This document shows, in pieces, positions 17,238 to 26,484 of a stretch of DNA of 64,000 nt. A model generated the notes under the pieces. It saw only the letters and a list, made by a program, of their open reading frames with translations. It was not told the origin of the DNA and ran no database searches. How positions within the stretch are numbered: the stretch's first letter is position 1; every line of letters begins with the position of its first letter. The position numbers were made by a program, and so were the translations under genes. The DNA lies in the NCBI GenBank assembly GCA_964520055.1, contig CAZFME010000001.1, positions 1-64,000 of the forward strand. Reading direction: 5' to 3'. The DNA comes from DUNY01 sp964520055 (lineage in GTDB: Bacteria; Bacillota; Thermosediminibacteria; Thermosediminibacterales; Tepidanaerobacteraceae).

Positions 17238-19207
17238 GACGTTCCACCTTCTTTCATATAATTTATAACAGCATGTTTCACTTTTTCCAGCGCTTCATCC
17301 ATAGTCACCCCGGAAAGCTGGGCTCCCGCAACGGTCATGTGGCCTCCACCGCCAAATTCTTCTAAAATCCGCTGCACATTTATATTGCCTAAAGAACGAC
17401 CGCTGATGGATATTTTTTCACCCATTGGCACCAAAACAAAGGAGGCAAAAACTCCTTTTAGTCCAATAAGGCTGTTGGCTGCCTGGGCAGCTGCCAGTGT
17501 AGGATTTTTAGGTTCCGCATCATAATAGGAAATAACCACATGCTCCATGAACTCCTGTGCTCTTTTTAAAACGTTAGCACGGACATATACGGTCTCTGCA
17601 TCTTCTTGAAACAGCTTGTATACCGCAATAGGGTCTGCACCAGCCCGTCTTAAAAAGGACGCAGCATCAAATGTCCTTGCCCCTGTTTTAAAGGCAAAGT
17701 TCCTAGTATCCACTGCAATGCCCGACAACATGGCAGTAGCTGCAAGCGATGTTATTTTTATGTCATCCCCCATGTACTGTATTAATTCAGTCACCATTTC
17801 ACTGGTAGATGAGGCATAAGGTTCCAGATATACAAGCAGAGCTTTGTCTATAAATTCTTCTCCACGACGGTGGTGGTCTATAACCACCACCCTTTCGGAT
17901 TTTTCCAGTACCTTTTGTGAGATTACAAGCGATGGGCGGTGTGTATCCACAACCACAAGCAGTGTCTTTTTTGTAATTTTATCCAAGGCTTCGGTTTCAC
18001 CGATAAAATGCTTTTTCATTTCTACATCGTTAAACAAAAGTTCCACCAAAGAATCAACCGATGGACTTTGCTCAGGTGTAAGAATTATATATCCCTGCTT
18101 ATTCAGACTTTTAACGGCACTGACCAAACCCACGCCGGCTCCCAGAGCATCCATATCTAAAAAGAGATGTCCGAGCACCATGACCGTATCAGACTCTTCA
18201 ATCAAATCTCTTAGAGCATGGGAGATCACCCGGGCCCTAACACGACTGTATTTTTCCATTTCCTTGGTTTTTCCGCCATAAAAACTCGTCTTCCCTTCAG
18301 TCTTGATAACTACCTGATCACCACCCCGACCCAAGCAAAGCTCCAGAGCATTCTGGGCAATCTTACTGGTCAAAGTAAGGGATTGTTCACCGTAAGACGC
18401 TCCGATACTCAATGTAGGTGTCATAACCTGACCTACTTTTATTTCCCGAACGGCATCAAGTATATCAAATTTGGTTTCCTCAGCCCTGCGAAAATCCCTT
18501 AGATTCAGGACTGCAAGGTATTTATCGCTGTCATATTTTTTAATGAGACCATTATAATTATGCACCCATTGGGTTATAGTTTTATCAATCTTAGCAAAAA
18601 GTTCAGGTCGGTTATCTTCGGAACATGCCACCATGATTTCATCAAAATTGTCCAAGTGAAAATAACAAACTACGCCTTCCTCTTCCTTTATGCGCAATTT
18701 TAGATCAAATAATTCAGTAATATCTTCAATGTAATATGCTCGAAGCATTCTTCCGGATTTTTCGCCGTTAGTTGAGAGCCAAACGCTTCTAATGGAAAAA
18801 CGGCGATTTTTTAATTCTATAGCTTTCGGTTCCTCATTCAAGAACTCTAAAATATCCGTTGGTATAATATCGATTATGTGAGTAATCGTATGTGCTGATG
18901 TTTGAAACAGTGCTGAAAAAGTTTTGTTTTCCCAAACAATCTTTTTATTGCCGTCTACCAATGCTACACCTAAATTTAGATCGCTTACGATTTGCTTCCA
19001 CAGTGCCTGACGAAAGGTAGTTTTCGTCTTGATTAAAGGTGTTAAGGGCTTACTCTCTTTTTTAAATATCAGATAATACAGCATCAAGCCCAAAATAGGC
19101 AATAGTAAGAGTGATATTTTGAAATCATAAAATATCAGACACAGCATTTCAAACACAATCAGATAAACGGCCCACCATAACATTCGATTTTGATTTCCTC
19201 TTGCCAT
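17234..19207 (-). CDS. gdpP: Cyclic-di-AMP phosphodiesterase GdpP
   Basis: 657 residues, the full family architecture: two N-terminal transmembrane helices (about residues 10-50), a PAS-like domain, a degenerate GGDEF domain, then DHH and DHHA1 domains. Catalytic metal motifs are present: GHLFLDMDALG, the DHH motif in VIDHHRRGEEFI, and GGGGHMTVAGAQ. It degrades c-di-AMP to pApA at the membrane. Upstream is a YybS membrane protein and downstream rplI, the usual Firmicutes order. The window also carries the c-di-AMP receptor DarA at 54554. Confidence 0.94.
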   Translation of the reverse strand: MARGNQNRMLWWAVYLIVFEMLCLIFYDFKISLLLLPILGLMLYYLIFKKESKPLTPLIKTKTTFRQALWKQIVSDLNLGVALVDGNKKIVWENKTFSALFQTSAHTITHIIDIIPTDILEFLNEEPKAIELKNRRFSIRSVWLSTNGEKSGRMLRAYYIEDITELFDLKLRIKEEEGVVCYFHLDNFDEIMVACSEDNRPELFAKIDKTITQWVHNYNGLIKKYDSDKYLAVLNLRDFRRAEETKFDILDAVREIKVGQVMTPTLSIGASYGEQSLTLTSKIAQNALELCLGRGGDQVVIKTEGKTSFYGGKTKEMEKYSRVRARVISHALRDLIEESDTVMVLGHLFLDMDALGAGVGLVSAVKSLNKQGYIILTPEQSPSVDSLVELLFNDVEMKKHFIGETEALDKITKKTLLVVVDTHRPSLVISQKVLEKSERVVVIDHHRRGEEFIDKALLVYLEPYASSTSEMVTELIQYMGDDIKITSLAATAMLSGIAVDTRNFAFKTGARTFDAASFLRRAGADPIAVYKLFQEDAETVYVRANVLKRAQEFMEHVVISYYDAEPKNPTLAAAQAANSLIGLKGVFASFVLVPMGEKISISGRSLGNINVQRILEEFGGGGHMTVAGAQLSGVTMDEALEKVKHAVINYMKEGGTS

Positions 19208-19221
19208 GATGAATACTCCAA

Positions 19222-20166
19222 TCAGTATATCTTGCGGAAATTGAATAAAATATCGAACAAACCCGCTAAAAAGAGTATCTGCAAAAACAAGGGATTAAAC
19301 AGCACAAATAAAGTTATCAATACTCTAAAAATCTTTCCCACATTTAACTTTCCAAAAAGATACGCCAACAGTGAAAAACCTTGCACAAAAAAGGCAAATC
19401 CGAAAACTAAAGCCAAATTCATTCCCACCGCTTTTAACACACCCACTGGCCAATATGTCTCCAAAAGCACTAAAAGGTTACCCAGTAAGAAAAAAGCCAC
19501 GGTATAATCAGGGAACCTCCAAAGCCAGAAAGGCGTTAAGTCTTTTAGTTTTTGCCCCATTCGTGAAAGTATCGCCTTTGTCACTATATAGGTCAAAAAT
19601 GCATCTAAGGCAGATGCCATTATAAATATCCCCGGAACAATAAGTGGTAGAAGATCCAAGCTCCTGGTAAAACCTTCGATGGTGGTTTCCACGGTCTGGG
19701 GGTCTATCCCCATTTTTTGATAAAAACTACCTGCCATAGAAAGAGATTCCTTTAAAACAGTGATTTCCTCCGTGAGGGGGTTTATACCCATCATAAACAT
19801 ACTAATAAAGACAAGGGCTACCTTGGATATTAATGAGGTGGCACTTCCCACACTCAGCACCTTGAAGGGTGATAAATCTTTCTTTATAGCCCAACCCATT
19901 GCAATTCCAATCAGACCGAAACTTACTATAATTGTTATCGCCTGAAAAGGGCCACTTAAAATGGCCACAAAAATTCCGGCTACCACCGTGGAAAGGATAC
20001 TAGTCTTGAGCCCATGTCTTATTCCAAGTATGACAATGGGCACCGGCCATATCAGAGTGGCAAAAGTCCCCAGTATGGGCATATATATGGCCATAATACT
20101 TAAAATTACATTTATAGCAGCAAGCAGCGCTCCTTCCACCAGAGACTTGGTGTTGTTCGTTCTCAT
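19222..20166 (-). CDS. YybS-family (DUF2232) membrane protein
   Basis: 314-residue integral membrane protein with about seven or eight helices, of the DUF2232/YybS family that regularly precedes gdpP. The molecular role is not established. The ATG at 20166 follows a strong SD (aaaggagg). The longer frame to 20292 would run through the rpsR terminator and lower part of rpsR, so it is rejected. The gene starts just behind that terminator, suggesting readthrough or its own promoter. Confidence 0.88.
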   Translation of the reverse strand: MRTNNTKSLVEGALLAAINVILSIMAIYMPILGTFATLIWPVPIVILGIRHGLKTSILSTVVAGIFVAILSGPFQAITIIVSFGLIGIAMGWAIKKDLSPFKVLSVGSATSLISKVALVFISMFMMGINPLTEEITVLKESLSMAGSFYQKMGIDPQTVETTIEGFTRSLDLLPLIVPGIFIMASALDAFLTYIVTKAILSRMGQKLKDLTPFWLWRFPDYTVAFFLLGNLLVLLETYWPVGVLKAVGMNLALVFGFAFFVQGFSLLAYLFGKLNVGKIFRVLITLFVLFNPLFLQILFLAGLFDILFNFRKIY

Positions 20167-20187
20167 GAAGCCTTCCTCCTTTATGGC

Positions 20188-20212
20188 AAAAAAGAGAGGG
20201 GAGACCCTCTCT
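20188..20212 (-). terminator. Terminator at the end of rpsF-ssb-rpsR
   Basis: Stem agagaggg / ccctctct with a four-base loop, followed on the minus strand by six T. It overlaps the rpsR stop codon and lies 22 bases before the yybS start, so it probably attenuates transcription into yybS-gdpP-rplI-dnaB. Confidence 0.8.
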
Positions 20213-20435
20213 ATTCTGCTGTAAACGGTAGCAGGGCGATATTTCTCGCTCTTTTTATTGCTGTGGTAAGTTGTCTTTGATGTTTGGCACAATTGCCGGT
20301 AATACGTCGGGGTAGGATCTTGCCACGCTCAGTTATATACTTTCTTAAACGGCTATATTCTTTATAATCAATATAATCTATTTTATCAACGCAAAAGCTG
20401 CAGACTTTTTTCTTTCTTACTCGCCTTGGCCTCAA
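20211..20435 (-). CDS. rpsR: Ribosomal protein bS18
   Basis: 74 residues, normal length, with the typical core KEYSRLRKYITERGKILPRR and a conserved basic N terminus. A Cys pair (CSFC) near the start is a zinc-type remnant seen in some bS18 proteins. Third gene of the classical rpsF-ssb-rpsR operon. Confidence 0.97.
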   Translation of the reverse strand: MRPRRVRKKKVCSFCVDKIDYIDYKEYSRLRKYITERGKILPRRITGNCAKHQRQLTTAIKRARNIALLPFTAE

Positions 20436-20453
20436 ATTTTATTCCTCCTTTCG

Positions 20454-20873
20454 CTAAAAGGGTACTCCGTCTCCCTCAATTTCATCTACACCGGGATCAA
20501 AACTAAAATCCGCATCAATACTGTCAAAATTTGGTTCAGTAGAACCAGTTTTAGGTTTATCCAAAAATCGGACAGTATCAGCCACTACTTCAGTCATATA
20601 CCTTCGCTGACCGTCCTGGCCCTCATAAGACCTAATTTGAAGCCGACCGTCCACCGCTACCAGCCTCCCCTTACTGAGGTGATTAGCACAGGTTTCCGCC
20701 AGTTTTCGCCATGTCACAATCCTGATAAAATCGGCTTCACGTTCACCTTTTTGATTTACAAAAGGCCTATCTACTGCTATGGTAAAATTGGTTACCGGCA
20801 CTCCGTTAGCCGGTGTGAATCTTTGTTCCGGGTCTCTCGTTAGCCTGCCTATCAAAATAATCCTGTTCAGCAA
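20454..20873 (-). CDS. ssb: Single-stranded DNA-binding protein
   Basis: 139 residues with an OB fold (MLNRIILIGRLTRDPEQRFT, then the aromatic DNA-contact region), a flexible acidic linker and the conserved C-terminal interaction tip ending in GVPF. It coats ssDNA and recruits replication and repair proteins. Between the two ribosomal protein genes, as in Bacillus. Confidence 0.96.
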   Translation of the reverse strand: MLNRIILIGRLTRDPEQRFTPANGVPVTNFTIAVDRPFVNQKGEREADFIRIVTWRKLAETCANHLSKGRLVAVDGRLQIRSYEGQDGQRRYMTEVVADTVRFLDKPKTGSTEPNFDSIDADFSFDPGVDEIEGDGVPF

Positions 20874-20886
20874 GGTTTTTCACCTC

Positions 20887-21174
20887 TTATTTTTCTTTTT
20901 TGATAATAAGATATCTCATGAGCCCATTGGTAATCTTGTAAACTCTTTCCAGATCCTGAGCTGTTTCGGGGTTGGCTGTAAAGTTCATTAAAAAATAATA
21001 GCCTTCCCGATGGTCATTGATGGGATAGGCGAGTCTACGCTTGCCCCATTCATCTACTTCAGCGACCTGGCCACCTTGGTCTTCTATCAAGCCCTTGAAT
21101 TTTTCCACGAGCTCTTTTACGGCATCGGTTTCAAATTCAGGGTCAACGATGAAAATGGTCTCATATTGCCTCAT
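20887..21174 (-). CDS. rpsF: Ribosomal protein bS6
   Basis: 95 residues, standard length, beginning MRQYETIFIVDP and containing GKRRLAYPINDHREGYY. SD gaggtg before the ATG. Heads the rpsF-ssb-rpsR unit; bS6 and bS18 form a heterodimer on 16S rRNA. Confidence 0.97.
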   Translation of the reverse strand: MRQYETIFIVDPEFETDAVKELVEKFKGLIEDQGGQVAEVDEWGKRRLAYPINDHREGYYFLMNFTANPETAQDLERVYKITNGLMRYLIIKKEK

Positions 21175-21243
21175 TCTGCTTCACCTCCATGGACTAATCG
21201 GCCCCGGTTTCCCGGAGCAGAGATGTTCGAACGTATTATATCA

Positions 21244-21453
21244 TTAATCAGGTTGGTTTTCAAGGTGAGTGTTTTCAGTCGTCACAATCTTTTTAACACC
21301 TTTTTCAAATTTATGTCGAGGCATCATTACTTTTCGTCCACATCCCATACACTTTATTCCAAAATCCATACCCATGCGCCATATCTGCCACCTGTCACTT
21401 CCACAGGGGTGTTTTTTCTTCATCTGAACTACATCACCTATATTAAAAATCAA
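21244..21453 (-). CDS. DUF951 family protein
   Basis: 69 residues of the DUF951 family, small cytosolic proteins found next to rpsF/MscS in many clostridia. Key features are GDVVQMKKKHPCGS and a later CMGC pair, suggesting metal binding. TTG start overlapping the preceding MscS stop by four bases, with SD gggggaagg. Function unknown; the conserved KKHPCG motif marks the family. Confidence 0.88.
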   Translation of the reverse strand: MIFNIGDVVQMKKKHPCGSDRWQIWRMGMDFGIKCMGCGRKVMMPRHKFEKGVKKIVTTENTHLENQPD

Positions 21454-22307
21454 AGGCCTTCCCCCTTATTTTCTTTTTTTATGTAAACCATTCTGGGATA
21501 TGGTATTTCTATACCTTCCTTTTCAAACTTTTCCAAAATGGCCTTGCGCAGTTCCCTTTCTACACTCCATTGCTGCATGGGTACTGTCCGTGCCAGGATT
21601 GTAACTACAACTTCTGTGGGACCCAAATTCGAAACTCCCAATATGGTTGGCCCTTCCACGATTTCTTCTCTTTTTTCCCTGACCTCTGCACAAACCTTTT
21701 CTAAAGCGCCTAAAGCCCTATTAAGGTCTGCTTCATATGCTATACTCACGTTGACCAAAGCTCGCATCAGTCCCCGTGAATGGTTGGTCACCCGGGTGAT
21801 TTGTCCGTTGGGAATAATATGCAACTGCCCGCCAAAATCTCGCAACTTGGTGGTCCGAAGTCCGATCTCATCAACGGTCCCTGATACTCCGGCTGTTTCT
21901 ACGTAATCACCCACATTATACTGATCTTCAAGGATAATAAAAAACCCTGATATAATATCTTTGACCAGGTTCTGAGCCCCAAAGCCCACCGCTAGTCCGC
22001 CGATGCCTGCCGCCGTCAGCAAAGACGCCGTCTCAATCCCAAGGATTTGTAATATATTTACCACTGCTACAAAATATGTAACATACCTCACGATGCTCTT
22101 TAAAAGACCGGCTAGAGTCTTTCTTTTTTTTTCATCAAAGTGTAGTTTCTCATTAGCGCTCATGGATAAAATCCTGGAAATAAAGCCCTCAGAAAGTTTT
22201 ATGAAAAGTGCCGACACAAAAATCACCATAACAATTCTAAAGAGTGGTATTGCAAAAGCCGGAAGTTGATCTATAAAAATATTATAAGCTTGGGTTATAT
22301 CATTCAA
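21450..22307 (-). CDS. Small-conductance mechanosensitive channel (MscS family)
   Basis: 285-residue membrane channel with three or four helices. The pore-lining helix is rich in Gly/Ala (AAGIGGLAVGFGAQNLVKD) and is followed by the MscS beta domain (QYNVGDYVETAGVSGTVDEI) and the cytoplasmic vestibule. It releases solutes on osmotic down-shock. TTG start with SD gaggtg. Coupled to DUF951. Confidence 0.92.
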   Translation of the reverse strand: MNDITQAYNIFIDQLPAFAIPLFRIVMVIFVSALFIKLSEGFISRILSMSANEKLHFDEKKRKTLAGLLKSIVRYVTYFVAVVNILQILGIETASLLTAAGIGGLAVGFGAQNLVKDIISGFFIILEDQYNVGDYVETAGVSGTVDEIGLRTTKLRDFGGQLHIIPNGQITRVTNHSRGLMRALVNVSIAYEADLNRALGALEKVCAEVREKREEIVEGPTILGVSNLGPTEVVVTILARTVPMQQWSVERELRKAILEKFEKEGIEIPYPRMVYIKKENKGEGL

Positions 22308-22325
22308 ACATAAACACCTCTTTTT

Positions 22326-22940
22326 TCAACAAAGGCTTATGGTTCTCAACTTTGTAGTTTTCTCTGCAATTTCATACATATTCGTCACTCTTCCAACTGA
22401 CAATTTATTTTTTAAATGATAAAAATCCAGGCAGGTTCCGCAGGACAGGATTTCCACACCTTTTTCTTCCAGCTGTTTTAAAATATCGATTACATCGGAG
22501 CCTTCGGTGGTCAAGTTCACTCCACTGTTTACAAAAAGCAGGCTTGATGGGAGTAAGTCTATTTCCAGCAAAGTATATAGATAACTTCTCATCAGCAACT
22601 TGCCCAATTCCTCTGCACCGTTACCAAATGTATCTTTTATAATTAAAACTACATAAGAGCCGGCAATTAAGGTATTTGCCTCCACGGCTTCTTTCACGGT
22701 AACCGGAATGGTAACTTCCGCCCCGCTGCCTTTATCTATAGTTATTTCGATTGCACTTGATTTTTCTTCGATGAAATAGTTGAGTTTTTGGCTCTTGGCA
22801 AGTTTTGCGATATTTTCCCGAGCAATATCATTATCTACGGCTGTAACGACCTTGCCTGCATCTATTGATTCCAGAGCTTTTTTTGTCATTAAAACCGACT
22901 GGGGGCAAGCCTTGCCCCGTGCATCCACATAAACTTCCAA
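22326..22940 (-). CDS. yedF: YedF-like sulfurtransferase/selenium-metabolism protein
   Basis: 204 residues: an N-terminal TusA-like domain (DARGKACPQSVLMTKKAL) and a C-terminal DsrE-like domain with a cysteine (SCGTCLDFYHLKNKL). This two-domain form is the YedF family associated with selenium use in Firmicutes. The TusA motif reads CPQS rather than CPxP. TTG at 22940 is chosen because gcggagg lies 9 bases upstream; the ATG codons at 22961/22958 would overlap cvpA and lack an SD. Confidence 0.85.
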   Translation of the reverse strand: MEVYVDARGKACPQSVLMTKKALESIDAGKVVTAVDNDIARENIAKLAKSQKLNYFIEEKSSAIEITIDKGSGAEVTIPVTVKEAVEANTLIAGSYVVLIIKDTFGNGAEELGKLLMRSYLYTLLEIDLLPSSLLFVNSGVNLTTEGSDVIDILKQLEEKGVEILSCGTCLDFYHLKNKLSVGRVTNMYEIAEKTTKLRTISLC

Positions 22941-22957
22941 TTGTACATACCTCCGCA

Positions 22958-23524
22958 TCATATCAATTTTACCACAATGGGGCTTATAAAGTCTAAAAAC
23001 CTTATATGATTTAAAATATAGGAAGTGCTAAACCCCTTGTTCAGAAAACTCTCCGGAAAGGCCACAAGGAATGGCGAAACTACCGCACTTAAAAGGACAA
23101 ACCATAAAGCCGTCCGGGCTAGTCCGAACAAAATACCTAAAAGCCTGTTGAGTGGTGTTAGACTTGATATTTTTACAAGACCGTCGATAAAGTGTGCCAG
23201 TATTAAAAACACTATTTGAACCAATAAAAAAACTAAGAAAAATCCCACAGCACTCAGCGCCAGCTCGACAATGCCCTTGACATTAATCACACCAAGTGCT
23301 TCATAATTAGTTATGGCAGGAGTGAGTATTATACCGCTTAAGAATTTATCCATAGCAAAATTGGTCTTCAAAAAATTAACTACCGCGTCCCGATAAAAAA
23401 CTCCCATATACAATGCCACAATAACCCCAGCTGTTTTAAATGCCGATAGGATTAGTCCTCGGGAAAAGCCTTGCAATGCATTTTTTATAAAAACTATCAG
23501 TAAAATAATATCTACCCAGTTCAC
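22958..23524 (-). CDS. CvpA-family membrane protein
   Basis: 188 residues with four hydrophobic helices, beginning MNWVDIILLIVFIKNALQGF, the CvpA signature opening (WxDxxxLxxxxxxxxxGFxRG, here GFSRG). GTG start with SD gggagg. CvpA proteins affect envelope stress and colicin V export in enterobacteria; the role in clostridia is unclear. In a run of small conserved genes. Confidence 0.88.
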   Translation of the reverse strand: MNWVDIILLIVFIKNALQGFSRGLILSAFKTAGVIVALYMGVFYRDAVVNFLKTNFAMDKFLSGIILTPAITNYEALGVINVKGIVELALSAVGFFLVFLLVQIVFLILAHFIDGLVKISSLTPLNRLLGILFGLARTALWFVLLSAVVSPFLVAFPESFLNKGFSTSYILNHIRFLDFISPIVVKLI

Positions 23525-23528
23525 TTCA

Positions 23529-24614
23529 TTACCTCCCGCCGGAATTTTGGAGCAAGCTACTTTTATCCCCTTGAACGGCTATTATATGGTTTGACTTTGT
23601 CAGAGCCAGTTCCTTAATGCCTTTTAGCTTGATATTTGATACCAAAAGACCTTCTTGGGATAGTACCATAATACCGTAATCGTCCACAATATATAAAAAA
23701 TCCTCTGATTTATTAACTAGGTTTGGGGTTTTATCCAGGCTATAGGAACATACAATATTTCCATTAGGAGACAGTATTATGATTTTGGGGCGAGTATCCT
23801 GACTCAATTGCCCGGTCATTTCTCTGACCACTACAGTGATAAAACCGTCATTACCAATATCTCCCCTGAGCACCTGCCCTTCAAAGCGGTATTCCCACAA
23901 ATGTCGTCCCTTAATATCCATTAAAAATGCCCTGTCAGTCACGATGGCTGCAATACCTTCATGGACAGCCTTAACTTGATATACGAGGTTTGAAGGCGTT
24001 TCATTCCATAAAATTTCCCCAGTAGGTCCCACCACAACCATTCTTGAGACCGCTTTATCATCGATGAGATTAAGAGCAGTATAAATCCCTCTAACATGAA
24101 CGCTACCGGATATTATACTGCCTTGCAACGGCACCTGCCATACAATATCCCCTAGTTCATTCAAAAGCACCGCATATTCTGTCCCTCGAATCTTTCCAGA
24201 CAGGAGTAAGTATTGTTTCTGAATGCATAAAATTTGCAGCTCTTCTAAAAAGTCCGGCTTTTCATAAATCTGTTTTCCGTTTACGTCTGACACGCAAATG
24301 GAATTGCCTCTAGTATAAATTAATCCTTCAGGTCCCATCCAAAGCAGATTATCCTCTGGTGTAGTGTTCCAAACAACCCTGCCATTTTGCTGCATTTTCT
24401 TTAAATTACCCTTGTAATAATTATAATAGGTATCTCCCCCAGCCCAGGCCAAACGACCCGGTACTTCCAGTATTATTTCAGGTGTTTTTACGCGGAACAG
24501 GGCATTTTTTGAAAAACCGATAGGATTGGTATTGATTACCAATGTAAGAGCTAAAATCAACACCAGCAAAAGTCCGGGGAAAAATGAGGTTTTTGATGAG
24601 AATCTTCTGCCCAT
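23529..24614 (-). CDS. Membrane-anchored beta-propeller-like protein
   Basis: 361 residues. An N-terminal signal anchor (FFPGLLLVLILALTLVI) is followed by repeated beta-strand units with WD/PQQ-like turns (GRVVWNTTPEDNLLW, GDIVWQVPLQG, GEILWNETPS, GRHLWEYRFEG). This predicts a propeller outside the membrane, similar to DUF5711/PQQ-like proteins. No catalytic site is visible. SD aggtg before the ATG. It follows the TPR gene by six bases, so the two are co-transcribed and may form a scaffold. Confidence 0.75.
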   Translation of the reverse strand: MGRRFSSKTSFFPGLLLVLILALTLVINTNPIGFSKNALFRVKTPEIILEVPGRLAWAGGDTYYNYYKGNLKKMQQNGRVVWNTTPEDNLLWMGPEGLIYTRGNSICVSDVNGKQIYEKPDFLEELQILCIQKQYLLLSGKIRGTEYAVLLNELGDIVWQVPLQGSIISGSVHVRGIYTALNLIDDKAVSRMVVVGPTGEILWNETPSNLVYQVKAVHEGIAAIVTDRAFLMDIKGRHLWEYRFEGQVLRGDIGNDGFITVVVREMTGQLSQDTRPKIIILSPNGNIVCSYSLDKTPNLVNKSEDFLYIVDDYGIMVLSQEGLLVSNIKLKGIKELALTKSNHIIAVQGDKSSLLQNSGGR

Positions 24615-24620
24615 TTTTCA

Positions 24621-25148
24621 TCACCTCACAAAAGAGGTCAGCAGGTATATAACCAGTGCAATAGCTAAAAAACCTGTAACTGCCTTATATACCGGTCTCA
24701 TTGCTCCCTTTTTTTGTTGTGGTATTCCGGAACTACTTATTCGACGGGCGGAAAGTTCCACTGATTTTTTATAAAATTTTACGTATTTGTCGATATCCTT
24801 TGACTGTTTATAAATTACCGCCAGATTATTATAAGGTATTGGGTTTTCCGGGTCGAGGGCTATAGCCTTTTCGTAATACTCTTTTGCTTTTTCCAAATCT
24901 CGGGCCTCAAAATATATATTACCTAGGTTACTGGCTGCCGAAGACAGGCGGGGATTTAGCTTTAGTGCGTTTATGAAATGGACCCTGGCTTGCTCAACAT
25001 TTCCCTCTCGAGCCAAAATAACGCCAAGTTTGTTATAGGCTTTGGCATTGTTCGGATCCCTTGCTAAAATATCATTATATATTTTTCTTGCTTGCTGATA
25101 TTCTCCCCGTTGCATATAGCTTTCGGCTTTAATCATCAGAGCATCCAC
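24621..25148 (-). CDS. TPR protein with C-terminal membrane anchor
   Basis: 175 residues with about three tetratricopeptide repeats (ARKIYNDILARDPNNAKAYN, ARVHFINALKLNPRLSSAA, AKEYYEKAIALDPENPIPYN), a basic linker and one C-terminal helix (AVTGFLAIALVIYLLTSFV). The repeats face the cytosol (tail anchor). The GTG at 25148 has aagggg 8 bases upstream; the ATG at 25166 has no SD. Partner unknown. Confidence 0.8.
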   Translation of the reverse strand: MDALMIKAESYMQRGEYQQARKIYNDILARDPNNAKAYNKLGVILAREGNVEQARVHFINALKLNPRLSSAASNLGNIYFEARDLEKAKEYYEKAIALDPENPIPYNNLAVIYKQSKDIDKYVKFYKKSVELSARRISSSGIPQQKKGAMRPVYKAVTGFLAIALVIYLLTSFVR

Positions 25149-25272
25149 AAAAGTTCCCCTTCTCATGTATTATATTTATATCATTCTATCTTAATACTCA
25201 AAAACCTTCTTATAACTAATAAAATACCAAAAAATATGCCGATTATTCCGAATAAGGATTATATTTTATTTA

Positions 25273-25662
25273 TCAACCGGTAAAACTGTGTTTTGTGAAA
25301 GGGATACCAATAAATAGAAATTTTAACGCACTATGTAATTTATACCGAATCTGCAGGAGAGCCCCCGTGTAAAAAGAAAAACCAAGACCCATGGCAGTAC
25401 TGAGCATTGCCGATAATAACACTAATATCGAAGTTAGATATAATATCATGAAATAATAATGATACTTAACAGCGCTATCGGAATATATCGCGAACACATT
25501 CAGATTGAAGGCGTATCGACTCTTTCAAGATAAAATACCCAGCAATCCGTGCTTCCCATATACGGTGAAAAAACTCATTATTTGCTGACCGTAGGCAAAT
25601 CCCACCCCGATTAGCGTTCCAATATAAATTGATCTAAGGGCAATTTCATCCTCGAGATTCAA
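25273..25662 (-). pseudogene. Decayed YkvI-like membrane protein
   Basis: Starts at TTG 25662 with SD aggagg and reads a typical YkvI opening (SIYIGTLIGVGFAYGQQIMS), then stops after 45 codons (25525-25527). A second hydrophobic open stretch (25497-25273) in another frame, containing ILVLLSAMLSTAMGLGFSFY, resembles the interior of the same family. A complete YkvI has about 340-350 residues, so most is lost. Lies between the TPR gene and yyaC. Confidence 0.65.
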
Positions 25663-25791
25663 GCTATATCCTCCTATGTTTTATTTATCACATAAATATG
25701 ATTAAAATTTGAAACTATGACGCATAATTTAATATGAATACTGCATTATGAGCCTACATATAATGTTACAAATTCCCTCAGGAGGACAGCC

Positions 25792-26370
25792 ATGCTATTG
25801 GAACAGACCTGTCTTAAGCACAAAGATCTTCGCATTCATATAAATTCTCCTTTAGCCTATAAAATATTTCGCGATTATTTTATTAGAACTCTTACTGATA
25901 CATATACTCAAACTCCGTTAATTATAATGTGTATTGGCACCGACCGCTCTACCGGCGACGCTCTCGGACCGCTGGTAGGTGAGCGACTTCATAAAGTTTG
26001 CCGATATGCCCAAGTCTTAGGTAATTTGGAAGAACCGGTTCACGCCGCCAACCTTGTAAAAGTATTGGACGAAGTGCAAAATACCCATAAAAACCCGTTC
26101 ATAATCGCTATAGATGCTTCCTTAGGCCGCTCGGAAAACGTCGGGACTATTAAAATCGCTCAAGGCGCTTTAAAACCCGGAGCCGGTGTCAATAAGAACT
26201 TACCGCCGGTGGGTAATTTTCACGTCACGGGAATTGTGAATGTAGGTGGTTTTATGGAATATCTGGTACTTCAAAACACCAGACTTTTTACAGTAATGAA
26301 AATGGTGGACATTATTTCTCTTGGAATCATGGAAGGCCTGGAAAGGTTTTTTGAACATAACGGAAAATAA
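25792..26370 (+). CDS. yyaC: YyaC-family spore protease-like protein (DUF1256)
   Basis: 192 residues. The YyaC/DUF1256 family resembles the germination protease (Gpr) fold and is restricted to endospore formers. Visible family motifs: CIGTDRSTGDALGPLVG and later AIDASLGR and KPGAGVNKNLPPVG. SD caggagg before the ATG. Plus strand against its neighbours, so it has its own promoter. It is good evidence that the organism can sporulate. Confidence 0.92.
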   Translation: MLLEQTCLKHKDLRIHINSPLAYKIFRDYFIRTLTDTYTQTPLIIMCIGTDRSTGDALGPLVGERLHKVCRYAQVLGNLEEPVHAANLVKVLDEVQNTHKNPFIIAIDASLGRSENVGTIKIAQGALKPGAGVNKNLPPVGNFHVTGIVNVGGFMEYLVLQNTRLFTVMKMVDIISLGIMEGLERFFEHNGK

Positions 26371-26439
26371 AAAAGCTTCTATTGGCAGCATTCTAAATGT
26401 CTTTGACATAGGGGAACCTTTTTATGATAGAAGCCTTTT
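26366..26439. terminator. Probable bidirectional terminator after yyaC
   Basis: Arms gcttctat (26375-26382) and atagaagc (26427-26434) around a 44-base loop, with an A run before and a T run after. The long loop makes it weaker than typical, but position and flanks fit a terminator of yyaC and of transcripts arriving from the right. Confidence 0.5.
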
Positions 26440-26484
26440 TATTATATATCATGTTATAATTTTGATTCCGGTGTGGAAAGTTAC

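Noticed and set aside
19222..20292. Longer YybS start at 20292
   Set aside because: Would overlap rpsR and its terminator; ATG 20166 has a strong SD and gives the family start.
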